From the NCBI GenBank assembly GCA_910587365.1, contig CAJUKJ010000007.1, positions 1 to 64,000 of the forward strand: a stretch of 64,000 bases of DNA, read 5' to 3'. Numbering within the stretch: position 1 is the stretch's first letter; each line of letters begins with the position of its first letter. This stretch comes from an uncultured Christensenellaceae bacterium (GTDB lineage: Bacteria > Bacillota > Clostridia > Christensenellales > Borkfalkiaceae). Shown one piece after another: positions 1 through 9,242 of this stretch. The notes beneath the pieces were generated by a model. The model had not been told where the DNA came from. It was given only the letters and a program-made list of their open reading frames with translations, and did no database searches. Position numbers and translations under genes: made by a program.

Positions 1-27
1 TAGGGCTAATTGCCCGAAAATGAAATA

Positions 28-46
28 CCACCCGCTAAGCGGGTGG
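28..46. terminator. Hairpin, possible terminator of the gene to the left
   Basis: An 8-bp perfect GC-rich stem (CCACCCGC with GCGGGTGG) and a 3-base loop are followed by an AT-rich stretch with only a short T run. It probably ends transcription from a gene left of the window. The poor T tract keeps confidence moderate. Confidence 0.55.
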
Positions 47-65
47 ATTATTATTCACATCTTTA

Positions 66-94
66 TTGACAATTTTTTTAAAACGGTATATAAT
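66..94 (+). promoter_or_regulatory. Consensus sigma-A promoter of the LOG gene
   Basis: Perfect TTGACA (66-71) and perfect TATAAT (89-94) are separated by 17 bp. The -10 box ends 8 bases before the ATG at 102, so transcription should start at or next to the start codon, giving a leaderless mRNA. Confidence 0.85.
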
Positions 95-101
95 AATATA
101 T

Positions 102-686
102 ATGAAGATTTGCATTTTCGGCGCGGCAAGCGCGCATATTGATAATTTATATATTACCGCCGTGGAGGAGCTTGGCGAAAAACTTGCAAAGCGCGGACAT
201 TCGCTTGTGTTCGGTGCGGGGGCTACGGGGCTTATGGGTGCGGCTGCCCGCGGTTTTAAAAAGGGCGGGGGATTTGTTCACGGCGTTATTCCCGAGTTTT
301 TCAGGGAAGAGAGCATAGAGGCAATTTATGATGATTGCGATGAGATAAGCTATACCAAAACTATGTCGGACCGTAAAACCAAAATGGAGGACGAGGCGGA
401 AGCCTTTATTATTGCACCCGGTGGAGTGGGTACCTTTGAAGAATTTTTCGAGGTATTAACTTTAAAACAGCTCGGCAGGCATCAAAAAGCTTTGGCGATA
501 TTCAATATAGACGGATACTATGACGGACTTGAAAAATTTATGCATACGGTAAACGAGCGTAAGTTCACGAATTTCCGCTGCAACGAGCTTTATTCATATT
601 TCAATTCGTCGGATGAAATTATAGATTATATCGAAAATTACGTGCCTAACAGTACGCCCTGGCAGAAGCTTAAAATAGGCGACTAA
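102..686 (+). CDS. LOG family protein (TIGR00730, Rossmann fold)
   Basis: A 194-residue cytosolic protein of the LOG (lonely guy) family, whose members cleave nucleoside 5'-monophosphates such as cytokinin ribotides to base plus ribose 5-phosphate. The family signature PGGVGTFEE lies at about residues 106-114, with the substrate-binding DRKTKM at about 90-95 and a glycine-rich GAGATGLMG at about 38-46. The open frame extends upstream to a TTG at 66, but that codon is the -35 box of a perfect promoter, so the ATG at 102 (MKICIFGAAS) is the start. There is no Shine-Dalgarno site. The substrate in this organism is not shown by the sequence. Confidence 0.9.
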   Translation: MKICIFGAASAHIDNLYITAVEELGEKLAKRGHSLVFGAGATGLMGAAARGFKKGGGFVHGVIPEFFREESIEAIYDDCDEISYTKTMSDRKTKMEDEAEAFIIAPGGVGTFEEFFEVLTLKQLGRHQKALAIFNIDGYYDGLEKFMHTVNERKFTNFRCNELYSYFNSSDEIIDYIENYVPNSTPWQKLKIGD

Positions 687-743
687 AGCCGTCGGCTTGA
701 CTATAATGCGCGAAGAAAATTTATAATACAGAGGCAAAGAAAA

Positions 744-1229
744 ATGATAAACGTAGCGTTCGTATGTTTGGGGAATATCTGCCGTTCGCCTATGGCTGAA
801 CTGATTTTTAAAAATATGGTTGAAGAGCGGGGGCTTAATTTAAGCTTCCGCATAACTTCGTTCGGCACTTCCGACGAGGAGGAGGGAAACCCTATCTATC
901 CGCCCGCGAAGAGAACTCTTCTAATGCACGGTATACCCGGAAACCACGTTGCAAAGCAAATAACATTGAGGGACGTTAAAAACAACGACTATCTGCTTGT
1001 AATGGATAGCAGCAATCTTATGAATTTACTGCGTATGACGTGCGGGGAATACGGGGGGAAGATTTATAAGCTTTGCTCGTTTACTCCCAATCCTCGCGAT
1101 GTTGCCGACCCGTGGTACACACGCGACTTTGAAAAAGCCTTTGCCGATATCGAGGAGGGGTGCAAGTGCTTTCTCGAATATCTGTTAAAGGAAAAGTCGG
1201 AAGCGTTTGAATACGATAAAAGGCATTAA
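744..1229 (+). CDS. Low-molecular-weight protein tyrosine phosphatase
   Basis: This 161-residue protein has the class II tyrosine phosphatase loop CLGNICRS at residues 8-15 (CX5R) and the general-acid aspartate in the DPWY motif near residue 122. It has the usual length of the family and no signal peptide, so it is cytosolic. GAGG at 731-734 is a suitable ribosome site. It follows the LOG gene by 57 bases and may be cotranscribed; a strong hairpin separates it from the convergent degV gene. Such enzymes dephosphorylate phosphotyrosine, in Gram-positives often on capsule or stress proteins. No kinase partner is nearby, so the target is unknown. Confidence 0.92.
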   Translation: MINVAFVCLGNICRSPMAELIFKNMVEERGLNLSFRITSFGTSDEEEGNPIYPPAKRTLLMHGIPGNHVAKQITLRDVKNNDYLLVMDSSNLMNLLRMTCGEYGGKIYKLCSFTPNPRDVADPWYTRDFEKAFADIEEGCKCFLEYLLKEKSEAFEYDKRH

Positions 1230-1232
1230 AAT

Positions 1233-1263
1233 ACGCCCGTCGCATAACTTATGCGACGGGCGT
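1233..1263. terminator. Bidirectional terminator between convergent genes
   Basis: A 13-bp perfect stem (ACGCCCGTCGCAT and its complement) has a 5-base loop. Read on the minus strand it is followed by ATTTTAA, so it best serves the degV transcript; the T run on the plus side is weaker. Confidence 0.8.
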
Positions 1264-1284
1264 TCGGTTATAAACCGTATTTAA

Positions 1285-2226
1285 TTAAAATTTCTGCGTT
1301 GCCGCTTTTGCTTTTGATTGTGCTTCGGTTGCCGCGGGGACAAGTCTGTCTTTACCCATAAAGAAGAGGGCTACCGTGCCGGGTCCTACGTGCGCGCCGG
1401 TGCAAAGGTCGTAGTATTCTATAACAATATCGCGCGCACCGCGTTCTCTTATCATTTCGGCAAGCTTTAACGCGTCCTCCTCACAGTTGCAGTGCGTAAT
1501 CGCAACAGTCTGGTTTTCGGGTTCTATAACGTTTTCCGCAAATGCTTTTGCAATAGCTTCAAGCGATTTTCTTCTTCCGCGCTCTTTCGCGTAAACGGAA
1601 AGCTTCGCGGGCTTGTTGCCGTCCGCTTTAAGCATAGGTTTGATATTCAGTATCGTCCCCGCAATGGCTGTAATTGTGGAAACTCTTCCGCTCTTTCTCA
1701 AATATTTAAGCTCGTTTACGGTAACGTAGGAGTTCATTCTATATGCGTTTTCTTTAACCCATTTTGCGCACGTTTCCGCGTTTTCTCCCATATCGCGCAG
1801 CTTTGCTGCATTTACGGCAAGAAGTCCCTCGCCGAGCGACGCATTCGCGCTGTCAACGATGTATACCTTGCGGTCGGGGAATTTTTCTTCAAGCGTCTTT
1901 TGTGCTTTTAACGCCTGTGCGTGCGTACCGCTAAGGCTTTCCGTAATGGTTATAAGAAGGACGTCCCTGCCCTGCTCCAACGAGGGCGTAACTGCTTCAA
2001 TTACGTCCTGCTCGCATACAAGCGATGTTTTGATGTCTGCACCGCCTGCAAGCTTTTCGTAAAATGCCTTTGCGGTGTTTGTAAAGGGAACGCCCTTTTC
2101 GTAGCAAAGTTTTTGTTCGCCGTCAATCGTATAGGAAAACGGTATTACGTTTATACCTGTATCAGTAACCATTTTATCTGTAAGGTTAGCCGCTGAATCT
2201 ACAAATATATCGAATAAATTACTCAT
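1285..2226 (-). CDS. DegV family fatty-acid-binding protein
   Basis: A 313-residue DegV-fold protein. It starts with the family pattern DSAANLTD and has the lipid-contacting serine region TESLSGTH near residue 95 and the helical-domain motif LKYLRKSGR near residue 180. DegV proteins (FakB type) hold a single fatty acid in a buried tunnel; FakB paralogues present it to the kinase FakA for phospholipid synthesis. No fakA is adjacent, so assignment to FakB is not made. AGGAGG at 2234-2239 supports the ATG start at 2226. Confidence 0.92.
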   Translation of the reverse strand: MSNLFDIFVDSAANLTDKMVTDTGINVIPFSYTIDGEQKLCYEKGVPFTNTAKAFYEKLAGGADIKTSLVCEQDVIEAVTPSLEQGRDVLLITITESLSGTHAQALKAQKTLEEKFPDRKVYIVDSANASLGEGLLAVNAAKLRDMGENAETCAKWVKENAYRMNSYVTVNELKYLRKSGRVSTITAIAGTILNIKPMLKADGNKPAKLSVYAKERGRRKSLEAIAKAFAENVIEPENQTVAITHCNCEEDALKLAEMIRERGARDIVIEYYDLCTGAHVGPGTVALFFMGKDRLVPAATEAQSKAKAATQKF

Positions 2227-2443
2227 TGTCAGCCTCCTGAAAATTTTGCGTGCTATAAAAGCCGCAGAGTTTTATATTATTTTTAAACGAAATTTTTGTT
2301 ATACGTAATTTTTAAAACGCGCATACGGTCACTGTCCGCGTTCTATTCTTATACTATATTATCAACCAAAAGACGCAAAATACAACTTATTTTCGCATAT
2401 TTGCTCTCCACGTTTTTAAACTTTGCGTAAACCGTTAGGTTTT

Positions 2444-2489
2444 ACAACTCTACCGCAAAAATTTCACACTCTACTCACGGTAGAGTTGT
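2444..2489. promoter_or_regulatory. Probable operator of the XRE regulator
   Basis: A 12-bp perfect inverted repeat (ACAACTCTACCG at 2444-2455, CGGTAGAGTTGT at 2478-2489) also contains a second CTCTAC (2469-2474), 21 bp after the first. It sits just upstream of the promoter of the adjacent HTH gene, so autoregulation is inferred. Confidence 0.65.
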
Positions 2490-2498
2490 GCATTTTAC

Positions 2499-2527
2499 TT
2501 GTATTTTGTGCGCATATATGGTAAAAT
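2499..2527 (+). promoter_or_regulatory. Promoter of the XRE regulator gene
   Basis: TTGTAT (2499-2504), a 17-bp spacer and TAAAAT (2522-2527). The -10 box ends 7 bases before the ATG at 2534, predicting a leaderless mRNA. Confidence 0.7.
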
Positions 2528-2533
2528 ATCCGT

Positions 2534-3142
2534 ATGGATGAATTAAAGGAAACCATCGCAAAAAATCTTGTGCAATTGCGGACGGAAGCGCGTCTTACGC
2601 AATTACAGCTTGCGGAAATGTTAAATTATTCAGATAAAGCTGTTTCCAAATGGGAGCGCGGCGATGCAATACCTGATTTGCGGGTTCTTATAAAACTTGC
2701 TAACATTTACAATATTACCGTTGACGATATAATATCTTCTTCCGCACACGAAAGAATGGTAAAGCCCAAAATGAACACGGGCAAAAAACGCGCCCTTATA
2801 ATCGCGCTTTCGGTGGGACTTTGCTGGTTTGTCGCAACGGTATTGTTTATGATATTCTTTTTTATACACAAAACCGAGCATTACGCATACCTTGCGTTCA
2901 CATTCGCGCCATTTGCAAGCGCGGTCGTGCTTACCGTGTTTTCAGCAAAGTGGGGTAATTGGTGGACGAATATGCTTGCCTGCTCGTTTGTGTTATGGTC
3001 GGCGGTTTTAATACTTCATATATTCGTAATCGCTTTTACCGATTTCCGTAAAATATATTTTTTGTATATAGTAGCGGGCGTGTTTGAAATATTAATAATT
3101 TTGTGGTTCACTTTAAGAAGACTTTATAAACATAAGAAATAA
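2534..3142 (+). CDS. XRE-family regulator with C-terminal membrane domain
   Basis: A 202-residue protein. Residues about 4-65 are a classic Cro/C1-type helix-turn-helix (LTQLQLAEMLNYSDKAVSKW, then the family pattern PDLxxLxxLAxxxxxxxDD). Four hydrophobic segments follow at about residues 83-108, 116-135, 145-167 and 174-195, so the DNA-binding domain is tethered to the membrane. The operator-like repeat and promoter immediately upstream suggest autoregulation. There is no Shine-Dalgarno site. gltX follows after 13 bases and may be cotranscribed. The signal and targets are unknown. Confidence 0.88.
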   Translation: MDELKETIAKNLVQLRTEARLTQLQLAEMLNYSDKAVSKWERGDAIPDLRVLIKLANIYNITVDDIISSSAHERMVKPKMNTGKKRALIIALSVGLCWFVATVLFMIFFFIHKTEHYAYLAFTFAPFASAVVLTVFSAKWGNWWTNMLACSFVLWSAVLILHIFVIAFTDFRKIYFLYIVAGVFEILIILWFTLRRLYKHKK

Positions 3143-3155
3143 CAGAGGTTTAAAT

Positions 3156-4799
3156 ATGGACTTGAAAAAACTTGCAGCCGCCTTAATTCCCGACGGCGAT
3201 TTGTTGCCTATCGAAGAGTATGAAAATATTTATCCCGAACGCGAGCGTTCGCCCAAAGCGGAGGTTACCCGTCTTGCGCCATCGCCCACGGGATTTATCC
3301 ATCTCGGCAACCTGTATTCCGCGCTTGCCGACGAAAGAAGCGCGCACACCACGGGCGGAATATTCTATCTCAGGATAGAGGATACCGACGAAAAGCGTAA
3401 GGTGGACGGCGCGGTGGAAAGCGTCATACGTTCGCTTAAATATTTCGGTATCGATTTTGACGAGGGGGCGGAGATTGATTCCCCGCTGAATAAATACGGT
3501 CCTTACTATCAAAGGCAGCGCGCCAAAATTTACCGTGCGTTCGTCAAGGATTTGATAGAACGCGGTTACGCTTATCCCTGTTTCTGTACCGAGGACGAGC
3601 TTAACGCCGTCCGTGAGGAACAGACCGCAACCAAAAAGACAACGGGTTATTACGGCGAATACGCAAAGTGCAGAAATCTTTCCGAGGATAACATATACAA
3701 AAACCTTAAAGAAGGCAAGCCTTTCGTTATACGCCTAAAATCACAGGGCAGTATAGAAAATAAAATCCCCTTCCGCGACGCGATTAAGGGGGAAGTAACG
3801 GTAACAGAAAACGACCAGGACGTGGTAATATTAAAGTCCGACGGAATACCTACGTACCACTTCGCGCACGCAATAGACGACCATTTTATGCGAACGACGC
3901 TGGTTATAAGGGGCGAGGAGTGGCTTTCAAGCCTTCCCGTGCATTTAGAGCTTCACAAGGTTCTCGGCTTCAAGCCGCCGCGCTATGCGCATACGTCCTC
4001 GCTGATGAAGATGGACGGGGGGACCAAGCGCAAGCTTTCAAAGCGTAAGGACCCCGAGCTTTCCCTCGACTATTACAGAAAGGCGGGCTATTTTCCCCTT
4101 GCGGTAGTAAAATATCTTATGACGCTTCTGAACTCCGATTTCGAGGAATGGTCGCTTAAAAATCCCGACGGGGATTACCGTAATTTCAAATTCAGAATTG
4201 AGAAAATGAGCCGCAGCGGCGCACTCTTCGATTTGGATAAGCTTAACGACGTTTCGCGTACCGAAATTTCAAAGCTTTCCGCTGAGGACTGTTACACGTT
4301 TTTGAACGGGTGGGTCGAAGAATGCGGTACTGACGCGGACAAGACGCATTTTAAAGACAAAGAGTATATAATAAAAATTCTTGAACTTATAATGGGCGTC
4401 GGCGGCAAGAAGAGGAGAAAGGATATCGAGCGTGCCGAACAGGGCGTAAGACTTATCGATTACTTTTTCGACGATACTTTTACCCCCGATTACAGCTACC
4501 GCTTCGACGCAAACACGGTAAACGCCGTGCTTGATTCGTTTATCAAAACCTACGACCCTGCGGACGACAATTCCGCGTGGTTTGCAAAGGTTAAGGCAAT
4601 TGCCCCCCTCGTAGGCTTTGCAAGCGAAATGGGCGAATACAAGGCTAACCCCGAAAAATACAAGGGCAACGTTTCCGACGTTGCGGAAATTCTCAGAATT
4701 GCGGTCACGGGTATGTCAAATTCCCCCGACCTTTGCTCGATAATGCGCATACTCGGCAAGGACAGGACGGTTGCGCGTTTAAAGGCGGGCAAGAGGTAA
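3156..4799 (+). CDS. gltX: Glutamate--tRNA ligase
   Basis: This class I synthetase charges tRNA with glutamate. Its 547 residues contain the HIGH-type motif PTGFIHLGN near residue 45, the acceptor-domain CFCTEDEL element near residue 145 and the KMSKS-type motif KRKLSKR near residue 290. The roughly 35 residues before the HIGH strand are longer than in typical GltX. The C-terminal anticodon-binding region is present and full length. Whether it is discriminating or also charges tRNA-Gln cannot be judged; no gatCAB genes are in the window. AGAGG upstream supports the ATG. Confidence 0.95.
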   Translation: MDLKKLAAALIPDGDLLPIEEYENIYPERERSPKAEVTRLAPSPTGFIHLGNLYSALADERSAHTTGGIFYLRIEDTDEKRKVDGAVESVIRSLKYFGIDFDEGAEIDSPLNKYGPYYQRQRAKIYRAFVKDLIERGYAYPCFCTEDELNAVREEQTATKKTTGYYGEYAKCRNLSEDNIYKNLKEGKPFVIRLKSQGSIENKIPFRDAIKGEVTVTENDQDVVILKSDGIPTYHFAHAIDDHFMRTTLVIRGEEWLSSLPVHLELHKVLGFKPPRYAHTSSLMKMDGGTKRKLSKRKDPELSLDYYRKAGYFPLAVVKYLMTLLNSDFEEWSLKNPDGDYRNFKFRIEKMSRSGALFDLDKLNDVSRTEISKLSAEDCYTFLNGWVEECGTDADKTHFKDKEYIIKILELIMGVGGKKRRKDIERAEQGVRLIDYFFDDTFTPDYSYRFDANTVNAVLDSFIKTYDPADDNSAWFAKVKAIAPLVGFASEMGEYKANPEKYKGNVSDVAEILRIAVTGMSNSPDLCSIMRILGKDRTVARLKAGKR

Positions 4800-4805
4800 A
4801 GTACA

Positions 4806-5540
4806 ATGAACGTGGTGGACGCTTTACTTGTTATGGCGTTTCTGTTTTTCGTCGGCAGCGTTCTCGGCTGGTGTACGGAAGTTCTGTTCAGAAGGGTTTT
4901 CACCGCAAAAAAATGGATAAACCCGGGCTTTCTTACAGGGCCGTACCTTCCGCTTTACGGCTTCGGCGTAGCAGGTTTATTTGCAATTTCGCTTATACCC
5001 ATACACACGGGATACGATTGGCTTGACAGCATTTTGATAATTTTAATAATGGGCGTTGCAATGACGCTAATCGAATATATAGCGGGGCTTATATTCATAA
5101 AGGGGCTTAAAATAAAGCTTTGGGACTACACCAACCGTTGGGGCAATATACAGGGTATAATATGCCCGCTGTTCTCTTTTTTATGGTTGTTGGTGTGCGT
5201 ATTCTTTTATTTTGTTATAGTCCCGTATGTCATAACCGATGCGGTTATATGGTTCGTAAACCATATAACGTTTGCTTTCTTCGTCGGGATATTCTTCGGT
5301 GTGTTCTTCGTCGATTTGGGTCACTCGATAAATCTGACGGCAAAGATAACCTCGTTTGCAAAAAAACACGGCGTTGTCGTATCTTTTGAAAAGCTTAAAG
5401 AAAGCATTAAGGACAAAATCGAAAAACACGGCGGCAAAAAGGCGAACTTCATTTTTCCTTTCAAATCGAACAGAACTCTTACTCAGGAGCTTGACAGCTA
5501 TAATGAAGAACAAAATGAAAAGAACTATGAAAAAGTTTGA
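4806..5540 (+). CDS. CmpB-like multi-pass membrane protein (PF06541)
   Basis: A 244-residue protein matching the putative ABC-transporter type IV family (CmpB, PF06541). The N-terminal pattern is GSVLGWCTEVLFRR, then PGFLTGPYLPLYGFG. Five or six hydrophobic segments cover residues about 3-190, followed by a basic cytoplasmic tail. The family is widespread in Clostridia and its function is not established. It starts 6 bases after gltX and is probably in the same operon. No ATPase partner adjoins it directly; the next gene is a self-contained ATPase-permease fusion. Confidence 0.82.
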   Translation: MNVVDALLVMAFLFFVGSVLGWCTEVLFRRVFTAKKWINPGFLTGPYLPLYGFGVAGLFAISLIPIHTGYDWLDSILIILIMGVAMTLIEYIAGLIFIKGLKIKLWDYTNRWGNIQGIICPLFSFLWLLVCVFFYFVIVPYVITDAVIWFVNHITFAFFVGIFFGVFFVDLGHSINLTAKITSFAKKHGVVVSFEKLKESIKDKIEKHGGKKANFIFPFKSNRTLTQELDSYNEEQNEKNYEKV

Positions 5541-5590
5541 GTGAAATATAATAAAAATTTCGTGAATATTTTGGCGCGTGTTTATAAACG

Positions 5591-5620
5591 TTGACATAAT
5601 TATAAAAAAGTAAATAAAAT
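5591..5620 (+). promoter_or_regulatory. Promoter of the ABC exporter gene
   Basis: TTGACA (5591-5596) with TAAAAT (5615-5620) after an 18-bp spacer, in the 138-base gap before the ABC gene. Confidence 0.65.
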
Positions 5621-5678
5621 AATTAACGGCACTGCGCATACAGGCAGTAAATTTTCGTTTAGGTTGAAGAGGATTTCT

Positions 5679-8552
5679 ATGTTACAGCTTAAAGACATAA
5701 AAAAAGACTACATCGTAGCAGGCGGGGCGGTACCCGCGCTAAAAGGCATCAGCCTTAATTTCCGTAAAAACGAGTTCGTTTCCATTCTCGGCGCGTCGGG
5801 TTGCGGAAAAACCACGCTTTTAAACATTATAGGCGGTCTTGACAAATATACGTCAGGCGACCTTGTAATTAACGGGGTAAGCACCAAACAGTATACCGAC
5901 AGGGACTGGGACACTTACAGGAACCATTCCATAGGCTTCATTTTCCAAAGCTATCACTTAATCCCGCACCAGACCATTTTGCAGAACGTAGAGCTTGCGC
6001 TTATGATATCCGGCGTAAGCAAGGAAGAACGCCGCCAAAGGGCTATCGACGCGTTGGATAAAGTCGGGCTTAAAGACAAAATCAACAATCGCCCCAACCA
6101 GCTTTCGGGCGGACAGGCGCAAAGGGTGGCAATTGCCCGCGCACTTATAAACGACCCTGAAATAGTGCTTGCGGACGAACCTACGGGCGCGCTCGACTCC
6201 AAGACGAGCGTGCAGATAATGGATCTTTTAAAGGAGATTTCAAAAGACAGGCTCGTAATAATGGTAACCCACAACCCCGAGCTTGCCGAACAGTACTCAA
6301 CCCGTATAGTAAGGCTTTTGGACGGACTTGTTACCGACGATACTATGCCCTACGGCGGGGAAGAAGAAGTTGTCAATTCTTCCGTATCGGAAGAGGAAGC
6401 AAAAAAGACGAATAAGGGCAAAAAGAAAAAATCGTCAATGTCGTTCGGTATGGCGTTTATGCTTTCGCTTAAAAACCTTTTGTCCAAGTTAAAGCGTACC
6501 TCTATGGTTGCCGTTGCGGGAAGTATAGGCATAATAGGCGTATCGATGGTGCTTGCCATTTCCTCGGGTGTGCAGGGCTACATAAAAAATATGCAGGACG
6601 ATATGCTTTCGGGCTATCCGTTAACTGTTACCGAATCGGCTATCGATATGCAGGCGTTAATGGAGTTTTCCACCGAAACCAAGCCCGATATAACCAAGCT
6701 TAAAGATAAAGTTTACGTCGATTCGCTTTTGGAAGCTTTAATGGGAATGAGCAAGACGCTTACTACCAACAATATTACCAAGGAATACGTGCATTACGTT
6801 GAAAAGCTTCCGTCGGAATATTATAACGCAATCCAGTACGGATACGAATTTAATATGGCGAATAATATTTTTACCGACTTTAAGATAACCAACGGCGAAA
6901 TTGCAAAAGAGGACGACGCAAGCGGCAATTATTCGATTACGGCAATCCGCCAGATGTACACTTCCGTATTGCAGAGGGAAGCGGAATATGCAAACTATGC
7001 GTCTATGATTTCGTCTTTCGGCTCGTTTGAGGAAATACCCGATAATTACGAATATATCCTATCCCAGTACGATATTCTTGCAACGTCAAACGGTAAAACG
7101 CAAAACCTTACGGAATCAGAGCTTAAAGATATCTTTGAAAATAAGGGCAGTCTGATAATCGTTTTAAATGACAATGCCATTTCGGACATAACCCTCGGAC
7201 AGTTCGGCTATATGACGCAGGAAGAATTTGTCAATTTTGCGTACAAGGCTTTAAAGGAAAACGGTACTGCGGGCGGGGAAAATTATGACGAAGATATTGT
7301 AAAGGATTTCCTTGACGGTAAAGACTTTGAAGAGTTCGTAGGCGAAAACGCGCATTCGTTTACCTGGTACCCCAACGACACCGTGTATTCAAGGGTAGAT
7401 GAAACCGCAGGGGAGCAGTTCTATACTACTGACACCGTAGAGCTGTACGAACTGTACAATAAGCTTATTGCTTCTGGCTACGACCCCGACGCAACCCCTA
7501 CGCCCGAACAGGTTGAAATAATGAAGCAGATGCAAAATTGCATAACTTCCATTACCGATAAAGTCGTGTTTAAATACAACCACGATTCGGCGGATTTCAA
7601 TAAGGAAAACGCGGTTGATTTAAAGGTAAAGGTAATTTTGCAAAAGAAAGAAAATATTTCTTACGGCTGTTTAAGCTCGGGCTTATATTACACCAACGCG
7701 CTGACAAAGCATATGCTCGAAACCTCGGAAACGAGTGAAATAGTCGGATACCTAAATAATACCACGCTTCCGTACATAGCTTACAATTACAGCTTTTCCT
7801 ATATGCAGGACGGCAAGTTCTGGAAAAGCTCGGGTGTGAACGGTATTCCCAATACGGGCTTGGTTACGGGCAGAACCTCCGACGGAATGATGTCAATGAT
7901 GATGGGGTCAGGCTCGTCCAATAAAATAACGGCGGCTATGATGGGCGGAAGCACGCTTCCCGTGTATATCGGTATTTATCCCGTTGACTTTAAAAGTAAG
8001 GACAAAATAACAGAATATCTCGACGGCTGGAACGATATGTGCAAAGCAGGCGAAACTTACGAGGGCGTCAAGCTCGACGATGCGGATATTGTCAAGTATA
8101 CGGACACCGTCGGACTTATCGTAAGTATGATTAACACAATGATACAAATGATAACAATCGCGCTTGTCGCGTTTACGGCTTTGTCGCTTGTCGTGTCAAC
8201 GGTAATGGTAGGAATTATTACCTACGTTTCGGTAGTGGAGCGAATAAAGGAAATAGGAATACTCCGTTCCGTCGGCGCAAGGAAAAAGGATATAAAACGG
8301 CTGTTCATTGCCGAAACGTTTATCATAGGACTTGCCGCGGGTATAGTCGGCGTTGCGGTAACTTATATAATTTCTCTTATAATAAACCTCATAGTAGGCT
8401 CGCTTGTCGGAATATTCACAATTGCTTCGCTTCCAGTATGGCAGGCACTTATAATGGTCGTAATAAGCGTTGTGCTTACCTTGATTTCGGGACTTATCCC
8501 CGCGTCGGCAGCAGCCAAGAAAGACCCCGTAGTCGCATTAAGGACGGAATAA
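5679..8552 (+). CDS. MacB-type ABC transporter, ATPase-FtsX permease fusion
   Basis: A 957-residue fusion. The N-terminal ATPase has Walker A GASGCGKT (about 38-45), Q-loop FQS (about 89-91), signature LSGGQ (about 142-146) and Walker B VLADEP (about 163-168), with a switch histidine in THN. A first membrane helix near residue 280 leads into a roughly 500-residue extracytoplasmic domain. Three C-terminal helices with the FtsX pattern [18 protein letters not shown] complete it. Such proteins drive mechanotransmission or export of peptides and drugs; the substrate is unknown. AAGAGG at 5667-5672 fixes the start at 5679 rather than the in-frame TTG at 5664. Confidence 0.92.
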   Translation: MLQLKDIKKDYIVAGGAVPALKGISLNFRKNEFVSILGASGCGKTTLLNIIGGLDKYTSGDLVINGVSTKQYTDRDWDTYRNHSIGFIFQSYHLIPHQTILQNVELALMISGVSKEERRQRAIDALDKVGLKDKINNRPNQLSGGQAQRVAIARALINDPEIVLADEPTGALDSKTSVQIMDLLKEISKDRLVIMVTHNPELAEQYSTRIVRLLDGLVTDDTMPYGGEEEVVNSSVSEEEAKKTNKGKKKKSSMSFGMAFMLSLKNLLSKLKRTSMVAVAGSIGIIGVSMVLAISSGVQGYIKNMQDDMLSGYPLTVTESAIDMQALMEFSTETKPDITKLKDKVYVDSLLEALMGMSKTLTTNNITKEYVHYVEKLPSEYYNAIQYGYEFNMANNIFTDFKITNGEIAKEDDASGNYSITAIRQMYTSVLQREAEYANYASMISSFGSFEEIPDNYEYILSQYDILATSNGKTQNLTESELKDIFENKGSLIIVLNDNAISDITLGQFGYMTQEEFVNFAYKALKENGTAGGENYDEDIVKDFLDGKDFEEFVGENAHSFTWYPNDTVYSRVDETAGEQFYTTDTVELYELYNKLIASGYDPDATPTPEQVEIMKQMQNCITSITDKVVFKYNHDSADFNKENAVDLKVKVILQKKENISYGCLSSGLYYTNALTKHMLETSETSEIVGYLNNTTLPYIAYNYSFSYMQDGKFWKSSGVNGIPNTGLVTGRTSDGMMSMMMGSGSSNKITAAMMGGSTLPVYIGIYPVDFKSKDKITEYLDGWNDMCKAGETYEGVKLDDADIVKYTDTVGLIVSMINTMIQMITIALVAFTALSLVVSTVMVGIITYVSVVERIKEIGILRSVGARKKDIKRLFIAETFIIGLAAGIVGVAVTYIISLIINLIVGSLVGIFTIASLPVWQALIMVVISVVLTLISGLIPASAAAKKDPVVALRTE

Positions 8553-8582
8553 AATTTTAAGTATAAAAGTATCGATATTCTG

Positions 8583-8611
8583 TTGACAAGCTTTCAGCCG
8601 AGTGGTAAAAT
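8583..8611 (+). promoter_or_regulatory. Promoter of the FMN-binding lipoprotein gene
   Basis: TTGACA (8583-8588), 17-bp spacer, TAAAAT (8606-8611). A 5' leader of about 30 bases with AGGAG at 8634-8638 follows. Confidence 0.85.
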
Positions 8612-8647
8612 ATTCCTATAAAAAATTATTTTTAGGAGAAATAAACT

Positions 8648-9151
8648 ATGAAAAAACTTTTAAAAGTTTTGGCACTTGTTGCAGTTGTTGCATGCTGTGC
8701 AGTTGCTGTTGCATTTGCAGGCTGCGGCGAATCCGCTAAGACCTATGACGGCGAGTACAAGTATGAAAATGCTTGGACTGCCGGAAACTACTACGGCGTT
8801 AAAGTACACGTTACCGTTAAAGGCGACAAAATCACTAAAGTAACCTACGATGCAGACACTGATACTATGCACAACGTTACTCCCACTTGGGACGGTCACG
8901 ATGTAACGGTAGCTGCTCTTGACAGCTATCTTGCTAAATTTGAAGGCAAGACTGTTGAGGAAGTAAAGGCTCTTAAAGTTAAGGTTGAGGAAGGTGGCGC
9001 GCCTTCAACAGTTGACAAGGGACAGACTCTTGCTGCGGCATGGCTCTTTGATTTATCGTATGTCAAGGACGGTGAAACAATTAAAACCGGTGCAACCCAG
9101 ACAGCAGGCAGATTCGTTCTTGCAATTCAGGATGCACTTAAAAACGTTTAA
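8648..9151 (+). CDS. Flavinylated FMN-binding lipoprotein
   Basis: This 167-residue secreted lipoprotein has a signal peptide ending in the lipobox AFAGC (Cys26). One FMN_bind-type domain follows, with YGVKVHVTVKGDKITKV near residue 50. The C-terminal motif TGATQT (147-152) matches the ApbE acceptor pattern, with T150 expected to carry FMN by phosphoester linkage. It is thus a small extracytoplasmic electron carrier anchored in the membrane. The flavin transferase apbE is the next gene and the rnf operon lies just beyond, so it probably exchanges electrons with Rnf or an unknown external acceptor. Motif match is direct; the electron path is inference. Confidence 0.85.
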   Translation: MKKLLKVLALVAVVACCAVAVAFAGCGESAKTYDGEYKYENAWTAGNYYGVKVHVTVKGDKITKVTYDADTDTMHNVTPTWDGHDVTVAALDSYLAKFEGKTVEEVKALKVKVEEGGAPSTVDKGQTLAAAWLFDLSYVKDGETIKTGATQTAGRFVLAIQDALKNV

Positions 9152-9170
9152 TTAATAATTAGACATAAAT

Positions 9171-9205
9171 AAAAATAAGTCCGCTTTTTGGTCGGACTTA
9201 TTTTT
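9171..9205 (+). terminator. Terminator after the FMN lipoprotein gene
   Basis: A 13-bp stem, AAAAATAAGTCCG with its complement, is followed by further T-rich sequence. The apbE promoter begins 3 bases later, so the two genes are separate transcription units. Confidence 0.85.
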
Positions 9206-9207
9206 AT

Positions 9208-9236
9208 TTGCATTTTTATTGCCTTTACTATATAAT
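9208..9236 (+). promoter_or_regulatory. Promoter of apbE
   Basis: TTGCAT (9208-9213), 17-bp spacer and perfect TATAAT (9231-9236). The -10 box ends 7 bases before the ATG at 9243, and no Shine-Dalgarno site is present, predicting a leaderless mRNA. Confidence 0.75.
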
Positions 9237-9242
9237 TAAACT

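Noticed and set aside
1492..1911. Open frames on the plus strand inside degV
   Set aside because: Low-complexity, Phe- and Arg-rich translations without a ribosome site; shadows of degV.
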